Assembly: GCA_943788895.1 (NCBI GenBank)
Contig: CALSRZ010000005.1
Coordinates: 434,001 to 498,000 of the forward strand
Length of the DNA: 64,000 nucleotides
Source of the DNA: an uncultured Pseudomonadales bacterium
GTDB lineage: Bacteria > Pseudomonadota > Gammaproteobacteria > Pseudomonadales > Porticoccaceae
Direction of reading: 5' to 3'
Every line of letters starts with the position of its first letter. Within the stretch, counting starts at the first letter, position 1. Of this stretch, positions 1 to 7,794 are shown in pieces. The position numbers were made by a program, and so were the translations under genes. The notes under the pieces are model-generated. The model was not told the DNA's origin, ran no database searches, and saw nothing but the letters and a program-made list of their open reading frames with translations.

Positions 1-956
1 GCAAACAGGGCGCCAAAGATCAGCAGCCCGGCAACAATCAGCAGCTCAGCATTCCATCCCAGATAGAGGCCTGCGGCTATTAATGCCGGAAGCATGCAGA
101 TAGCCGCTACCCATTCAAAAGCTGTTTTCCCTGATGCCGCAGTGATTTTCGGTGCCAGAGTTTGCACAATGCCATAACCGATAATCCATGCCGCTAGCAG
201 GCTGCCGACCTGCATATAACTCCAGTTCAATTCAGTCTGCAAAAATAGTGGCAGAGCCACGACAAACCAGATATCCCTCGAGCCAAAAAGAAAGAAGCGC
301 GCGGCACTAAGGCGATTGATCGCGGCACTTTTGGAAAATAACTGGGTAAATTTACTCCGCTGTTTGGCGATTCCTGTGGTGCGATCTAACAGCGGTAGAC
401 TAAACAGCAGCACCATTGCCAGCAGCGCAGCCATTGTGCCGACAGCAGCCTGAAAGCCGATAGTGGCGAGCAGCCAACCACCGAGGAAAAAGCCAATGCC
501 CTTAAGGGCATTTTTTGAGCCGGTAAGCAGGGCAATCCAGCGGTAGAGAAGGTTTTGTTCATCGTCGGGAACCAGGGATTTAATACTGGTCTTGGCGCTC
601 ATTTTATTCAGGTCTTTGGCAATACCTGAGAGCGCCTGAGCGACCATCACATAGGCGACAGTTAACATCGAACTGTCGACCAGCAGCATACAGAGGGCGA
701 TAATCTGCAGCGCTAGACCCAGCTGCATAGTGATAGTTAAGCCTATGGCTGTGGCCAGCCAGCCACCGAGCAGATTGGTGACAACGCCAAAAAATTCATA
801 GAGTAAAAATAGACCGGCAATCTCCAGAGGGCTAAAGCCAAGCCCGTGGAAAAACAGCACCACCAGCAGTCGCAGCGCGCCATCGGTGAGTGTAAAGGCC
901 CAATAATTTAGAGTGACAATAACGTATTGGGTGGTTGCAGATTTAAGCTCAAGCAT
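1..956 (-). CDS. arsJ: ArsJ organoarsenical efflux MFS transporter (3' end cut by window)
   Basis: I translated this reading frame on the minus strand; it starts at an ATG at 954-956 and runs off the left edge (about 318 codons visible, family usually about 400 aa). The N-terminus carries the NYWAFTLTDGALRLLVVLFF stretch and later the SGIAKDLNKMSAKTSIK segment, both of which I recognise from ArsJ. It is a multi-pass inner-membrane protein of the major facilitator superfamily. ArsJ is known to export 1-arseno-3-phosphoglycerate made by a dedicated GAPDH, giving arsenate resistance. The gene lies 17 bp downstream of that GAPDH on the same strand, so the two form an operon. Confidence 0.9.
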   Translation of the reverse strand, partial: MLELKSATTQYVIVTLNYWAFTLTDGALRLLVVLFFHGLGFSPLEIAGLFLLYEFFGVVTNLLGGWLATAIGLTITMQLGLALQIIALCMLLVDSSMLTVAYVMVAQALSGIAKDLNKMSAKTSIKSLVPDDEQNLLYRWIALLTGSKNALKGIGFFLGGWLLATIGFQAAVGTMAALLAMVLLFSLPLLDRTTGIAKQRSKFTQLFSKSAAINRLSAARFFLFGSRDIWFVVALPLFLQTELNWSYMQVGSLLAAWIIGYGIVQTLAPKITAASGKTAFEWVAAICMLPALIAAGLYLGWNAELLIVAGLLIFGALF

Positions 957-973
957 TTAGCCGGCAGCCTGTT

Positions 974-1981
974 TTAGTCTTTTATAGAAGCGGCAACCTT
1001 GGCGGCCAGTTCCATCATGCGATTGACGTAGCCGACTTCATTGTCATACCAGATAAGCACTTTTACCTGAGAGTCGTTGATCACCATAGTCGAGAGGCCA
1101 TCGACAATGCCCGAGCGTTTGTCGTTGGTGTAATCCACTGATACCAGCGGCACTTCATCAAAGCCCAGAATGCCTTTTAGGCGTCCCTCTGCGGCGGTCT
1201 TTAAAGCGCCGTTTACTTCTTCAACGCTGACATTCTTTTCCAGTTCAAAAACACAGTCGGTCAAGGATGCATTGGCCAGAGGCACGCGAACCGCCAAGCC
1301 ATTTAAGCGGCCTTTTAACTCGGGAAAGATTTCTGTAATTGCCGTTGCGGAGCCTGTACTGGTGGGAATAAGCGACATGCTGCTAGCGCGTGATCGGCGT
1401 AAGTCATTGTGGTATTCGTCGAGAATACTCTGGGTGTTGGTAATGTCATGGATAGTCGTTATAGCGCCATGCTTGATACCAAAAGTTTTATGCAGCACAT
1501 CAATGACCGGTGCCAGGCAATTGGTGGTGCATGAGGCGGCGGTGACTATGGCTTGATCTTGATATTCATGATCGTTAACGCCCATCACAATATTTAGGGT
1601 GCCATCTTTTACCGGTGCCGAGACAACGACTTTTTTAACGCCCTGGTCAAAATAGGGTGCAAGGAGTTCCTGGGATTTAAACTGTCCGGTGCACTCGATA
1701 ACCATATCCACGCCGGACCAATCGGTGTCCTGGATATTTTTGTTCTGGCTGTAACTGATGCTGCGACTGCCTATCTGGATAGTCGAGCCATCGTCAGCCG
1801 CGCTGATCTCTTCGTCCCAGGTGCCGTGTACCGAGTCGTACTTTAGTAGGTGCGCTGCGCTGGCTGCGTCGCCAGCGACCTCATTGACCTGGACAATTTC
1901 AAAGTTGTCCCAGTGCCATGCGGCACGTGTGGAGAGTCTGCCCATGCGGCCAAAGCCGTTAATTCCGATTTTGATTGTCAT
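974..1981 (-). CDS. gap: Glyceraldehyde-3-phosphate dehydrogenase, ArsJ-associated type
   Basis: 335 aa, normal GAPDH length. The Rossmann start ([10 protein letters not shown], residues 7-16) and the active-site SCTTNC (Cys151) are intact, as is the C-terminal WYDNEVGY signature. It oxidises glyceraldehyde-3-phosphate with NAD and phosphate; with arsenate it forms the unstable 1-arseno-3-phosphoglycerate that ArsJ exports. The immediate arsJ neighbour makes the arsenate-detoxification paralogue more likely than the glycolytic enzyme, which should be elsewhere. No arsR or arsC is visible in the window. Degenerate PhoB half-sites lie upstream (see 2055-2083). Confidence 0.88.
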   Translation of the reverse strand: MTIKIGINGFGRMGRLSTRAAWHWDNFEIVQVNEVAGDAASAAHLLKYDSVHGTWDEEISAADDGSTIQIGSRSISYSQNKNIQDTDWSGVDMVIECTGQFKSQELLAPYFDQGVKKVVVSAPVKDGTLNIVMGVNDHEYQDQAIVTAASCTTNCLAPVIDVLHKTFGIKHGAITTIHDITNTQSILDEYHNDLRRSRASSMSLIPTSTGSATAITEIFPELKGRLNGLAVRVPLANASLTDCVFELEKNVSVEEVNGALKTAAEGRLKGILGFDEVPLVSVDYTNDKRSGIVDGLSTMVINDSQVKVLIWYDNEVGYVNRMMELAAKVAASIKD

Positions 1982-2054
1982 AGCAATATTTAATCTCTGT
2001 TGGTGTTCTTGTGTGCAGTTTTTTTATCTGACTTTCCTTTGCTAGCTTTCTTTT

Positions 2055-2083
2055 TACTACAGTTTTATGACAGAAGTATGTCT
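2055..2083 (-). promoter_or_regulatory. Candidate degenerate Pho box upstream of gap-arsJ
   Basis: On the + strand TACTACA (2055), TATGACA (2066) and TATGTCT (2077) stand in exact 11-bp phase. The middle one is a perfect reverse complement of the PhoB half-site TGTCATA; the others match at about 5 of 7 positions. The site is 74-97 bp upstream of the gap start. Otherwise the 1982-2304 interval shows nothing I can name. Weak evidence, since two half-sites are degenerate. Confidence 0.25.
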
Positions 2084-2304
2084 AGGCAAAAATTATTTAT
2101 CGACACAGCTCACAATTTTATTGCAACTGGGCGTTTGAGAACAGCTACGCATTAGAACTGCGAACAACTCGTGAGAAATTACACAATAAAACCCTTTCAA
2201 TGAACTTTCTCCAATACAGCTGGTTTAGCGAAAGGCTGTAGCCAAGGAATCAATTTTTACAAGCATTACAAATGTTACAAGGGAACAGCAAAGAGGAATC
2301 ATTG

Positions 2305-2472
2305 ATGAATTTTTTAGGAATTGCCAGTTTGTTTTTAATTGCCTGTGGTGCTCTGTTTGGAGCGTCGATTGGCATTTTCGCCTACGGCGCAGATTTTTGG
2401 ATCAGTATAGGGATGGGCTGTGGACTCGGCGCCTGTGTCGCGGTTAGCGAGTTTTCTCCCATGTTTGACTAG
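2305..2472 (+). CDS. Small hydrophobic membrane protein, unknown function
   Basis: 55 aa from the ATG at 2305, chosen over an upstream in-frame ATG at 2272 because AAGAGGAA (2291-2298) is a well-placed ribosome binding site. The product is two hydrophobic segments (about residues 3-24 and 29-46) rich in Gly and Ala with a short acidic tail ending PMFD. It looks like a small inner-membrane protein with two helices. I do not recognise a family. Its stop codon lies inside the first unit of a six-unit 13-bp tandem repeat. Confidence 0.55.
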   Translation: MNFLGIASLFLIACGALFGASIGIFAYGADFWISIGMGCGLGACVAVSEFSPMFD

Positions 2473-2541
2473 ACAGTTTGACTAGAAAGTTTGGCTAAAG
2501 AGCCAGGCCAAAGAGTTTGATTGAAGAGCTCGGCTAAGGAA
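2464..2541 (+). repeat. Six 13-bp tandem repeats starting at a stop codon
   Basis: Units: TTTGACTAGACAG, TTTGACTAGAAAG, TTTGGCTAAAGAG, CCAGGCCAAAGAG, TTTGATTGAAGAG, CTCGGCTAAGGAA. The first unit contains the gene's own last codons and TAG stop; five of six units contain a stop triplet at the same place. Because 13 is not a multiple of three, successive stops fall in different frames. Confidence 0.9.
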
Positions 2542-2598
2542 CTCTTCAACGCACAAAGCAACACACAAAGTTTAAATCGTACATCTCCTCCCATTTTA

Positions 2599-2624
2599 GG
2601 CCACCGACAGGTGGCCTTTTTTTT
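2599..2624 (+). terminator. Rho-independent terminator
   Basis: Stem GGCCACC (2599-2605), loop GACA, stem GGTGGCC (2610-2616), then eight T. It ends the transcript of the small membrane protein; on the minus strand the hairpin lacks a T-tract, so it would be only a weak terminator for the FKBP gene. Confidence 0.9.
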
Positions 2625-2639
2625 GGGAGTCCAAAAAAC

Positions 2640-3125
2640 TTAGTGCTCGTGTCCACCGGCGCCGTGGATATGGCCGTGCTCAAGTTCTTCAGCAGTGGCA
2701 TCGCGGACAACTTCAATAGTCACATCAAAGTTGAGGGCTTTGCCCGCCAGAGGATGGTTGCCATCTACGGTAACAGTCTCGTCAGTTACTGCAGTAACAG
2801 TAACAGGTACTGCGCCGCCCTGGCCGTTCTGCGCTTCAAACTGCATGCCGATTTCAATGCTCTCAACACCCTGGAAGGCACTGCGTGGCACTTCTTGAAT
2901 CAGCTCTTGCTGGACTGGGCCATAGCCCTCTTCAGCAGTAACAGCAACAGTCAGCTGGTCGCCGACAGCTTTGCCTTCGAGTGCATTTTCCAATCCCGGA
3001 ATAATATTGCCTGCGCCATGCAGATAAGCCAATGGATCCTGACCTGCAGAGCTGTCGATTGTCTTGCCGGCATCATCGGTTAATGTGTAATGAAAGCTTA
3101 CGGCGCTATTTTCTTTAATTGTCAT
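2640..3125 (-). CDS. slyD: FKBP-type peptidyl-prolyl cis-trans isomerase, SlyD-like
   Basis: 161 aa. Residues 1-70 and 120-145 give the split FKBP fold (YTLTDDAGKTIDSS, then GAGNIIPGLENALEGK), with the IF/chaperone insert between (about 70-120: GYGPVQQELIQEVPRSAF). The C-terminus is His-rich (EHGHIHGAGGHEH), a short metal-binding tail as in SlyD, where the tail binds nickel. Predicted cytoplasmic folding helper that isomerises prolyl bonds. It is a single gene between a convergent small gene and the divergent phoB. Assignment to the SlyD subfamily is firm; a nickel-delivery role is inference. Confidence 0.9.
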   Translation of the reverse strand: MTIKENSAVSFHYTLTDDAGKTIDSSAGQDPLAYLHGAGNIIPGLENALEGKAVGDQLTVAVTAEEGYGPVQQELIQEVPRSAFQGVESIEIGMQFEAQNGQGGAVPVTVTAVTDETVTVDGNHPLAGKALNFDVTIEVVRDATAEELEHGHIHGAGGHEH

Positions 3126-3260
3126 TGTCTGTTCCTGATAACTTTAAAAAGGGGTGGTTTTAAAAGTGCGTCATTATGCGCGAATAAGCCGTAAATATCG
3201 ACTGCCGTTCAGAGTGAAAACCGGGTTGAAAAAGTAAAAGATCGGCTTACACTCGTCATG

Positions 3261-3278
3261 TGTCATATTTATGTCATC
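3261..3278 (+). promoter_or_regulatory. Pho box upstream of phoB
   Basis: TGTCATA, spacer TTTA, TGTCATC: two PhoB half-sites with the canonical 4-bp spacer. A degenerate third (CGCCATT, 3283) continues the 11-bp phase. Implies phoBR autoregulation as in E. coli. Confidence 0.88.
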
Positions 3279-3327
3279 TTTTCGCCATTAAATGAGTCAT
3301 CTACAAATGAATGATAAGGTTATTACC

Positions 3328-4029
3328 ATGCCGAAGCATACGGTTTTAATCGTCGATGACGAAGCGGCGATTCGAGATATGTTGTGTATAGCACTGGAAG
3401 CGGCAGATTTTAATGTATTGGATGCAGAGAATGCGCAACAGGCTCACGCCGCGATAATTGATAAACAACCTGATCTGGTCTTGCTGGATTGGATGATGCC
3501 TGGCACCACCGGGCTGGAATTATTGCGTCGGCTTAAGCGTGATGACCTGACCGCCAAGATCCCGGTGATTATGCTTACCGCCAAAGCTGAGGAAGATAGC
3601 AAAATTTCCGGTCTTGATGCCGGCGCCGATGACTTTATTCCCAAACCCTTTTCTCCGCGCGAGTTGATTTCCCGCGTCAAGGCCGTTCTTCGACGCGTTG
3701 GCCGTGAGGAACTTCAGGAGCCTATCTCTATAGGTCAGCTGGTGTTTGACCCGATCGGACACCGGGTGAGTATTGCTGATCAGGCGATCAATCTGGGTCC
3801 CACCGAATACCGGCTTTTGCAATTCTTTCTCACCCACCAAGAGCGAGTTTACTCCCGCGATCAGATTCTCGATTATGTCTGGGGTGGCAATGTCTACCTC
3901 GACGAGCGAACGGTGGATGTTCATATTCGCCGTCTGCGTAAAGCAATTTCGGTTGCAGGACATGAAAACTATGTGCAGACTGTGCGCGGAGCAGGCTACC
4001 GTTTTTCAGCCCAGCTAAAAAATGCTTAA
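3328..4029 (+). CDS. phoB: Phosphate regulon response regulator PhoB
   Basis: 233 aa from the ATG at 3328. In-frame ATGs at 3292 and 3307 would add 12 or 7 residues but have no ribosome binding site, whereas TAAGG precedes 3328, and this start puts the phosphorylated Asp at residue 54 (LLDWMMPG) as in E. coli PhoB. Receiver domain about 1-120 with acidic pair DD at 10-11; OmpR-type winged helix about 130-230, with the ERTVDVHIRRLRKAI recognition helix. Cytoplasmic activator binding Pho boxes under phosphate starvation. phoR follows 17 bp downstream; Pho boxes occur before phoB, the porin, pstS and the TonB receptor. Confidence 0.97.
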   Translation: MPKHTVLIVDDEAAIRDMLCIALEAADFNVLDAENAQQAHAAIIDKQPDLVLLDWMMPGTTGLELLRRLKRDDLTAKIPVIMLTAKAEEDSKISGLDAGADDFIPKPFSPRELISRVKAVLRRVGREELQEPISIGQLVFDPIGHRVSIADQAINLGPTEYRLLQFFLTHQERVYSRDQILDYVWGGNVYLDERTVDVHIRRLRKAISVAGHENYVQTVRGAGYRFSAQLKNA

Positions 4030-4046
4030 TAGAGGGTGTAAATTCG

Positions 4047-5321
4047 TTGCGACCGGGAATGCATACAGAGATATGGCGTGTGGTATTGGTATGCCTGTTC
4101 TCCCTGTTATTTGGTCTGAGCCTCGGCGCTCCCTTTGAATTATTTCTCGCCGGAGTCGTTATCTACGTACTCTGGACCTTCCGCATAATCAATCTGATAT
4201 TCAGCTGGATCGATAAAGGTATGCGCGGCACTCCTCCGGACACCGACGGTGTTTGGGGCGAAATTAGCGATACGTTAAATCGCCAGCGCCGCCGCCATCG
4301 CCGCACCCAAGAAAAAATGCGCCGCACCATTAATCGAGTCACTCGGCTAACTGAAGCCCTGGGCGAAGGTATTTTGGTATTGCGCAGTGATCTGACCATA
4401 GACTGGTGGAATAGCTCTGCGGCAAAGCTCTTGGGTCTGCGCTCTGTTGATCGCGGCAGCGCAGTGACAAATTTAATTCGCGACCCGGCTTTTGTCAGTT
4501 ATATCACCCAGAAAGAATTTGTTGGCGCTCTCAAACTGAACACTTCCAGTCCCACCGGCACTATGCAGCAATTTGCCGCCTCATACTTTGGTGCCGATGA
4601 AATTGTTCTGGTGGTTACTGATATAAGCCGCCTCGACGGCCTTGAGCAGTTGCGCAAAGAATTTGTTGGCAATGTTTCCCATGAGTTGCGCACACCGCTG
4701 ACGGTGATGCGCGGTTATCTGGAAACCCTACAGCTTATGCCTTCGGACAATCCGATTTCCAGTAAGGCGTATGCCCAGATGTCTGAGCAGGTGGATCGGA
4801 TGCAATCCCTGGCTGACGATCTAATCCTGATTTCTAGGCTGGAGGCCGATGACCAGAAGCCGACTTTTGAAAAGGTAGGTCTGGCGGATCTGCTTAAAGA
4901 AATTGTCGCTGAAGCTGAATTACTAAGTAATGGTAAGCATAAAATAACCCTCAACTGCCCAGAGGCGGTTAGTGTTGAGGCGGATCAAAAGGATATCCGC
5001 AGTGTGTTGGGCAATCTGGTCTTTAATGCGGTGCGCCACAATCCGGATGGGGCATCTGTTGCGGTCACTGTGACCAGCTATGGCGGCTTTATTAATATCT
5101 CGGTCAAGGACAGTGGCAAGGGTATAGACCCGATGGAGATTCCGCGACTCACCGAACGTTTTTATCGCGGCGATAGCAGCCGTAACTCCGATACCGGTGG
5201 CACAGGTTTGGGTTTGGCAATTGTGAAGCATGCGTTGGGACGCTGCGGTGGGCAGCTGACCATCAACAGCAGGTTGGGGCAGGGTGCGGAATTTATCTGC
5301 CGGCTGCCGGTGTCTCAATAA
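4047..5321 (+). CDS. phoR: Phosphate regulon sensor histidine kinase PhoR
   Basis: 424 aa from a TTG at 4047 (AGAGGG at 4031 as ribosome binding site); an ATG at 4059 is the alternative. Two hydrophobic segments (about 10-28 and 30-52) anchor it in the inner membrane with almost no periplasmic loop, as in PhoR. Then a linker, a PAS domain (about 95-195), HisKA with VSHELRTP (His212), and HATPase_c with N box (FNAVRHNPDG), DSGKGI and GGTGLGLAI. It phosphorylates PhoB when PhoU/Pst signal low phosphate. Same operon as phoB. Confidence 0.96.
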   Translation: MRPGMHTEIWRVVLVCLFSLLFGLSLGAPFELFLAGVVIYVLWTFRIINLIFSWIDKGMRGTPPDTDGVWGEISDTLNRQRRRHRRTQEKMRRTINRVTRLTEALGEGILVLRSDLTIDWWNSSAAKLLGLRSVDRGSAVTNLIRDPAFVSYITQKEFVGALKLNTSSPTGTMQQFAASYFGADEIVLVVTDISRLDGLEQLRKEFVGNVSHELRTPLTVMRGYLETLQLMPSDNPISSKAYAQMSEQVDRMQSLADDLILISRLEADDQKPTFEKVGLADLLKEIVAEAELLSNGKHKITLNCPEAVSVEADQKDIRSVLGNLVFNAVRHNPDGASVAVTVTSYGGFINISVKDSGKGIDPMEIPRLTERFYRGDSSRNSDTGGTGLGLAIVKHALGRCGGQLTINSRLGQGAEFICRLPVSQ

Positions 5322-5369
5322 GCTAAAATAATAGACTAGACTTACAAGCTAGCAACAATTTTCAGATAT

Positions 5370-5398
5370 AAAAAAAGGGTGCCTAGGCACCCTTTTTT
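5370..5398. terminator. Bidirectional rho-independent terminator
   Basis: Perfect palindrome GGGTGCCTAGGCACCC (5377-5392) flanked by seven A on the left and six T on the right, so it can stop phoR on the + strand and the porin on the minus strand. Confidence 0.92.
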
Positions 5399-5436
5399 AC
5401 GCATTGCATTATTAATGCATTGTGAGCGCATTGAGC

Positions 5437-6390
5437 TTAGAACTTGTGTTCCATGCCCAGACCAAATGCGCTGTTTTCTGAGTCCGCAGAGCCCACTGAT
5501 GAGTCTGTGTTATCAGTGTAGAAAACATACAGCTTAGTGCTTTTAGCCAGCTTGTAGTCAGCACCCAGAGAGAAAGTTTCCTCTTCATCGCCGTCGGCAT
5601 CATCTTCAATAGAGCCAAACTGTGCTTTCAGTGTAACAGCGCTGTCGAGCTTGTAGGCTGCACTGATAAAGTAACCTGACTCATCTTTTGTGCCGCCATC
5701 ATTTTCATTTTGCTGGTACATAAAGCCTAGCTTCAGAGCGTCTACCTTGTACTGAGCAACAGCGCGCATCAGATCCTGGCCGTCAACATCCTGATCGCCA
5801 GCAAGGGCGAGGTAGAGGTCGTCTTGCTTGTAGCTTACAGAGTAAGATACGCCGTCAGCCAGACCACCGTTATCGTTTTCCGCGTCTTCGCCGGGAATCA
5901 TAGCTACAGTAGAAGAGAAGCCGTTGATTTCTGGTGAGCTGTAGGCAACGATATTGGAAACGCGATTCTCGCCTTCAAAGGTATTCTTGATATCGCCTTC
6001 AAGGTCATTGAACAGATCGATCTTGCTCTGTGCCAGTTTGGTCGGGGTGTCGTGCTTGCCGGCCCACACTGTACCGAAAGAGCCTTTGATGCCGCCCATA
6101 ATATTGCGCTGGGTAAAGGTTTGACCTTTACAGTCGCCATCGTCGACACAGATTTCAAATTCAGCCTTGTATACAAGTGTAAGGCCTTCAGCGATTTCGC
6201 TCTTTCCTTTAACGCCAAGACGAGAAGCGTTGCTGTTCAGCTTCCACTCATCGTTGCTGCCGTCGTCTGCATTTACCAGAGAGACATTTACTTTACCGTA
6301 AACAGTACCGTCGATAGGGCCGGCGGCAAAACCATGGGAAGCAAAACCCATAGTTGAAGCGATAGCGGCGCTAAGTAGTAATTTTTTCAT
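5437..6390 (-). CDS. Outer-membrane porin, phosphate-starvation regulated
   Basis: 317 aa from the ATG at 6388-6390 (MKKLLLSAA); a longer ORF start 33 bases upstream is rejected because the chosen Met begins a clean signal peptide cleaved near FAAGP. The mature protein alternates hydrophobic and polar residues as in gammaproteobacterial 16-strand trimeric porins and ends in Phe (EHKF), the outer-membrane assembly signal. It has a CVDDGDC pair that may form a loop disulfide. Five phased PhoB half-sites precede it, so its job is probably to admit phosphate, like PhoE or OprP, though sequence similarity to those is not obvious. Confidence 0.9.
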   Translation of the reverse strand: MKKLLLSAAIASTMGFASHGFAAGPIDGTVYGKVNVSLVNADDGSNDEWKLNSNASRLGVKGKSEIAEGLTLVYKAEFEICVDDGDCKGQTFTQRNIMGGIKGSFGTVWAGKHDTPTKLAQSKIDLFNDLEGDIKNTFEGENRVSNIVAYSSPEINGFSSTVAMIPGEDAENDNGGLADGVSYSVSYKQDDLYLALAGDQDVDGQDLMRAVAQYKVDALKLGFMYQQNENDGGTKDESGYFISAAYKLDSAVTLKAQFGSIEDDADGDEEETFSLGADYKLAKSTKLYVFYTDNTDSSVGSADSENSAFGLGMEHKF

Positions 6391-6450
6391 ACAAATTCCC
6401 CAAATTTTAAAGTCAGTTGACAATTATATGGTTAGAAACCAAGGCTGAAA

Positions 6451-6501
6451 TATGACAGCCACATGACAACTCTATGTATTAAATATGACATTCATATGAC
6501 A
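6451..6501 (-). promoter_or_regulatory. Tandem Pho boxes for the porin (five half-sites in 11-bp phase)
   Basis: On the + strand: TATGACA (6451), CATGACA (6462), TATGTAT (6473, degenerate), TATGACA (6484), TATGACA (6495). All spaced exactly 11 bp, reading toward the porin on the minus strand. Three are perfect complements of TGTCATA and one has a single change. Confidence 0.88.
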
Positions 6502-6561
6502 GTCATAAAATTTACATAATAGATTCATAAAAATTACATAAATTGTTATTTCAGGGCCCTC

Positions 6562-6579
6562 TGTCATATTTGTGTCATA
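6562..6579 (+). promoter_or_regulatory. Pho box for pstS
   Basis: TGTCATA, TTTG, TGTCATA: two perfect half-sites 80 bp before the pstS start. Weaker same-strand half-sites occur upstream in 11-bp phase (ATTCATA 6490, AGTCATA 6501, TTACATA 6512, ATTCATA 6523, TTACATA 6534). Confidence 0.92.
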
Positions 6580-6658
6580 TAACTTCAATATCCTCATTTG
6601 CGTCATCAAAGTTAGTTTAATCAACAGCACATTACCGTGCTTGAATGTGGAGGTTTAT

Positions 6659-7717
6659 ATGACCCAACGTACAATAATCACAGCCATCTTATTCACAGTG
6701 GCTTCAATAACAGCTACATCATCTGCAATGGCTCGTGACAGCATTGAAGTTGTAGGTTCTTCAACTGTATACCCTTTTTCAACTGTCGTTGCTGAGCGTT
6801 ACGGTCGTGCCAGTGGCAAGCCTACTCCAAAAATCGAATCTACTGGTTCTGGCGGCGGCATGAAATTATTTTGCTCCGGTGTTGGCACCAACTACCCGGA
6901 TATCACTAACTCTTCACGTCGCATGAAGGCTTCTGAGTACAAGCTGTGCCAGAGCAATGGCGTTAAAGAGATTATTGAAGTTCAGATTGGTTATGACGGT
7001 ATCGTTATTGCTAACTCTATAAAGGTAGCGCCAATGAAGCTTACCCGTAAGGATATCTTCCTTGCGCTGGCTGCTCAGGTTCCCGGCGAAAAAGAAGGCG
7101 AGCTGGTTGATAACCCATACAGCACTTGGAAGCAGGTTAATGCTTCACTGCCCAACACTGCCATTGAAGTACTTGGCCCACCGCCAACCTCTGGTACTCG
7201 CGATGCATTCGCCGAGTTGGCAATGGAAGGTGGCTGTAAGAAGATTGCCTGGATTGCTGCCCTTAAAAAGAAAGACAAGAGCGCCTACAAGGCTATCTGT
7301 CACACAGTACGTGAAGACGGTCGTTACATCGAAGCTGGTGAAAACGATAACCTGATCGTTCAGAAGCTTGAAGCAAACCCGGCTGCCCTTGGTGTATTTG
7401 GCTTTAGCTTCCTCGACCAGAATGCCGACAAGGTTCAGGGTTCACAGATTGAATCAGTTGAGCCAACCTTTGAGTCAATTGCTGATAAGTCTTACCCGGT
7501 ATCACGTCCGCTGTTCTTCTATGTTAAGAAAGCCCACGTAGGTGTTGTGCCTGGTATCCAGGGTTTCCTCAATGAGTTCGCTAGCGAGAAGGCTTGGGGC
7601 GAAGAGGGATATCTTGCTGAGAAAGGTATGATCCCGCTGCCAGATGCCGAGCGCAAGGTGATGGCTGCAAACACTAGAAATTTAGTGCCTATGACAGGCA
7701 AAGAAGCATTGAAATAA
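6659..7717 (+). CDS. pstS: Phosphate ABC transporter substrate-binding protein PstS
   Basis: 352 aa from the ATG at 6659, with GGAGG at 6649-6653; an upstream in-frame TTG/GTG extension overlaps the Pho box and is rejected. Signal peptide to about residue 26 (SAMARDS). Phosphate-binding segments: GSSTVYPFS near residue 36, STGSGGGMKLFCSG, and PPTSGTRDAFAELA. This is the GSSTVYPF (SphX-like) type of PstS seen in marine bacteria. It binds phosphate in the periplasm and delivers it to PstCA. First gene of the pst operon, with an attenuating terminator immediately after it. Confidence 0.96.
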   Translation: MTQRTIITAILFTVASITATSSAMARDSIEVVGSSTVYPFSTVVAERYGRASGKPTPKIESTGSGGGMKLFCSGVGTNYPDITNSSRRMKASEYKLCQSNGVKEIIEVQIGYDGIVIANSIKVAPMKLTRKDIFLALAAQVPGEKEGELVDNPYSTWKQVNASLPNTAIEVLGPPPTSGTRDAFAELAMEGGCKKIAWIAALKKKDKSAYKAICHTVREDGRYIEAGENDNLIVQKLEANPAALGVFGFSFLDQNADKVQGSQIESVEPTFESIADKSYPVSRPLFFYVKKAHVGVVPGIQGFLNEFASEKAWGEEGYLAEKGMIPLPDAERKVMAANTRNLVPMTGKEALK

Positions 7718-7740
7718 TGCTCAGAAGTTGTCACAGTACG

Positions 7741-7770
7741 GCCCGGCTGAATAAGCCGGGCTGTTTTTTT
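7741..7770 (+). terminator. Attenuator/terminator between pstS and pstC
   Basis: Stem GCCCGGCT (7741-7748), loop GAATA, stem AGCCGGGC (7754-7761), then TG and seven T. Located 24 bp before pstC with no separate Pho box behind it, it should let only part of the transcription continue, giving more PstS than membrane subunits. Confidence 0.9.
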
Positions 7771-7794
7771 ATCTGACGAGATTCTGCCAGCAAT

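Noticed and set aside
7741-7770. Terminator splitting the pst operon into two transcripts
   Set aside because: No Pho box or other promoter is visible before pstC, so partial readthrough is more likely.
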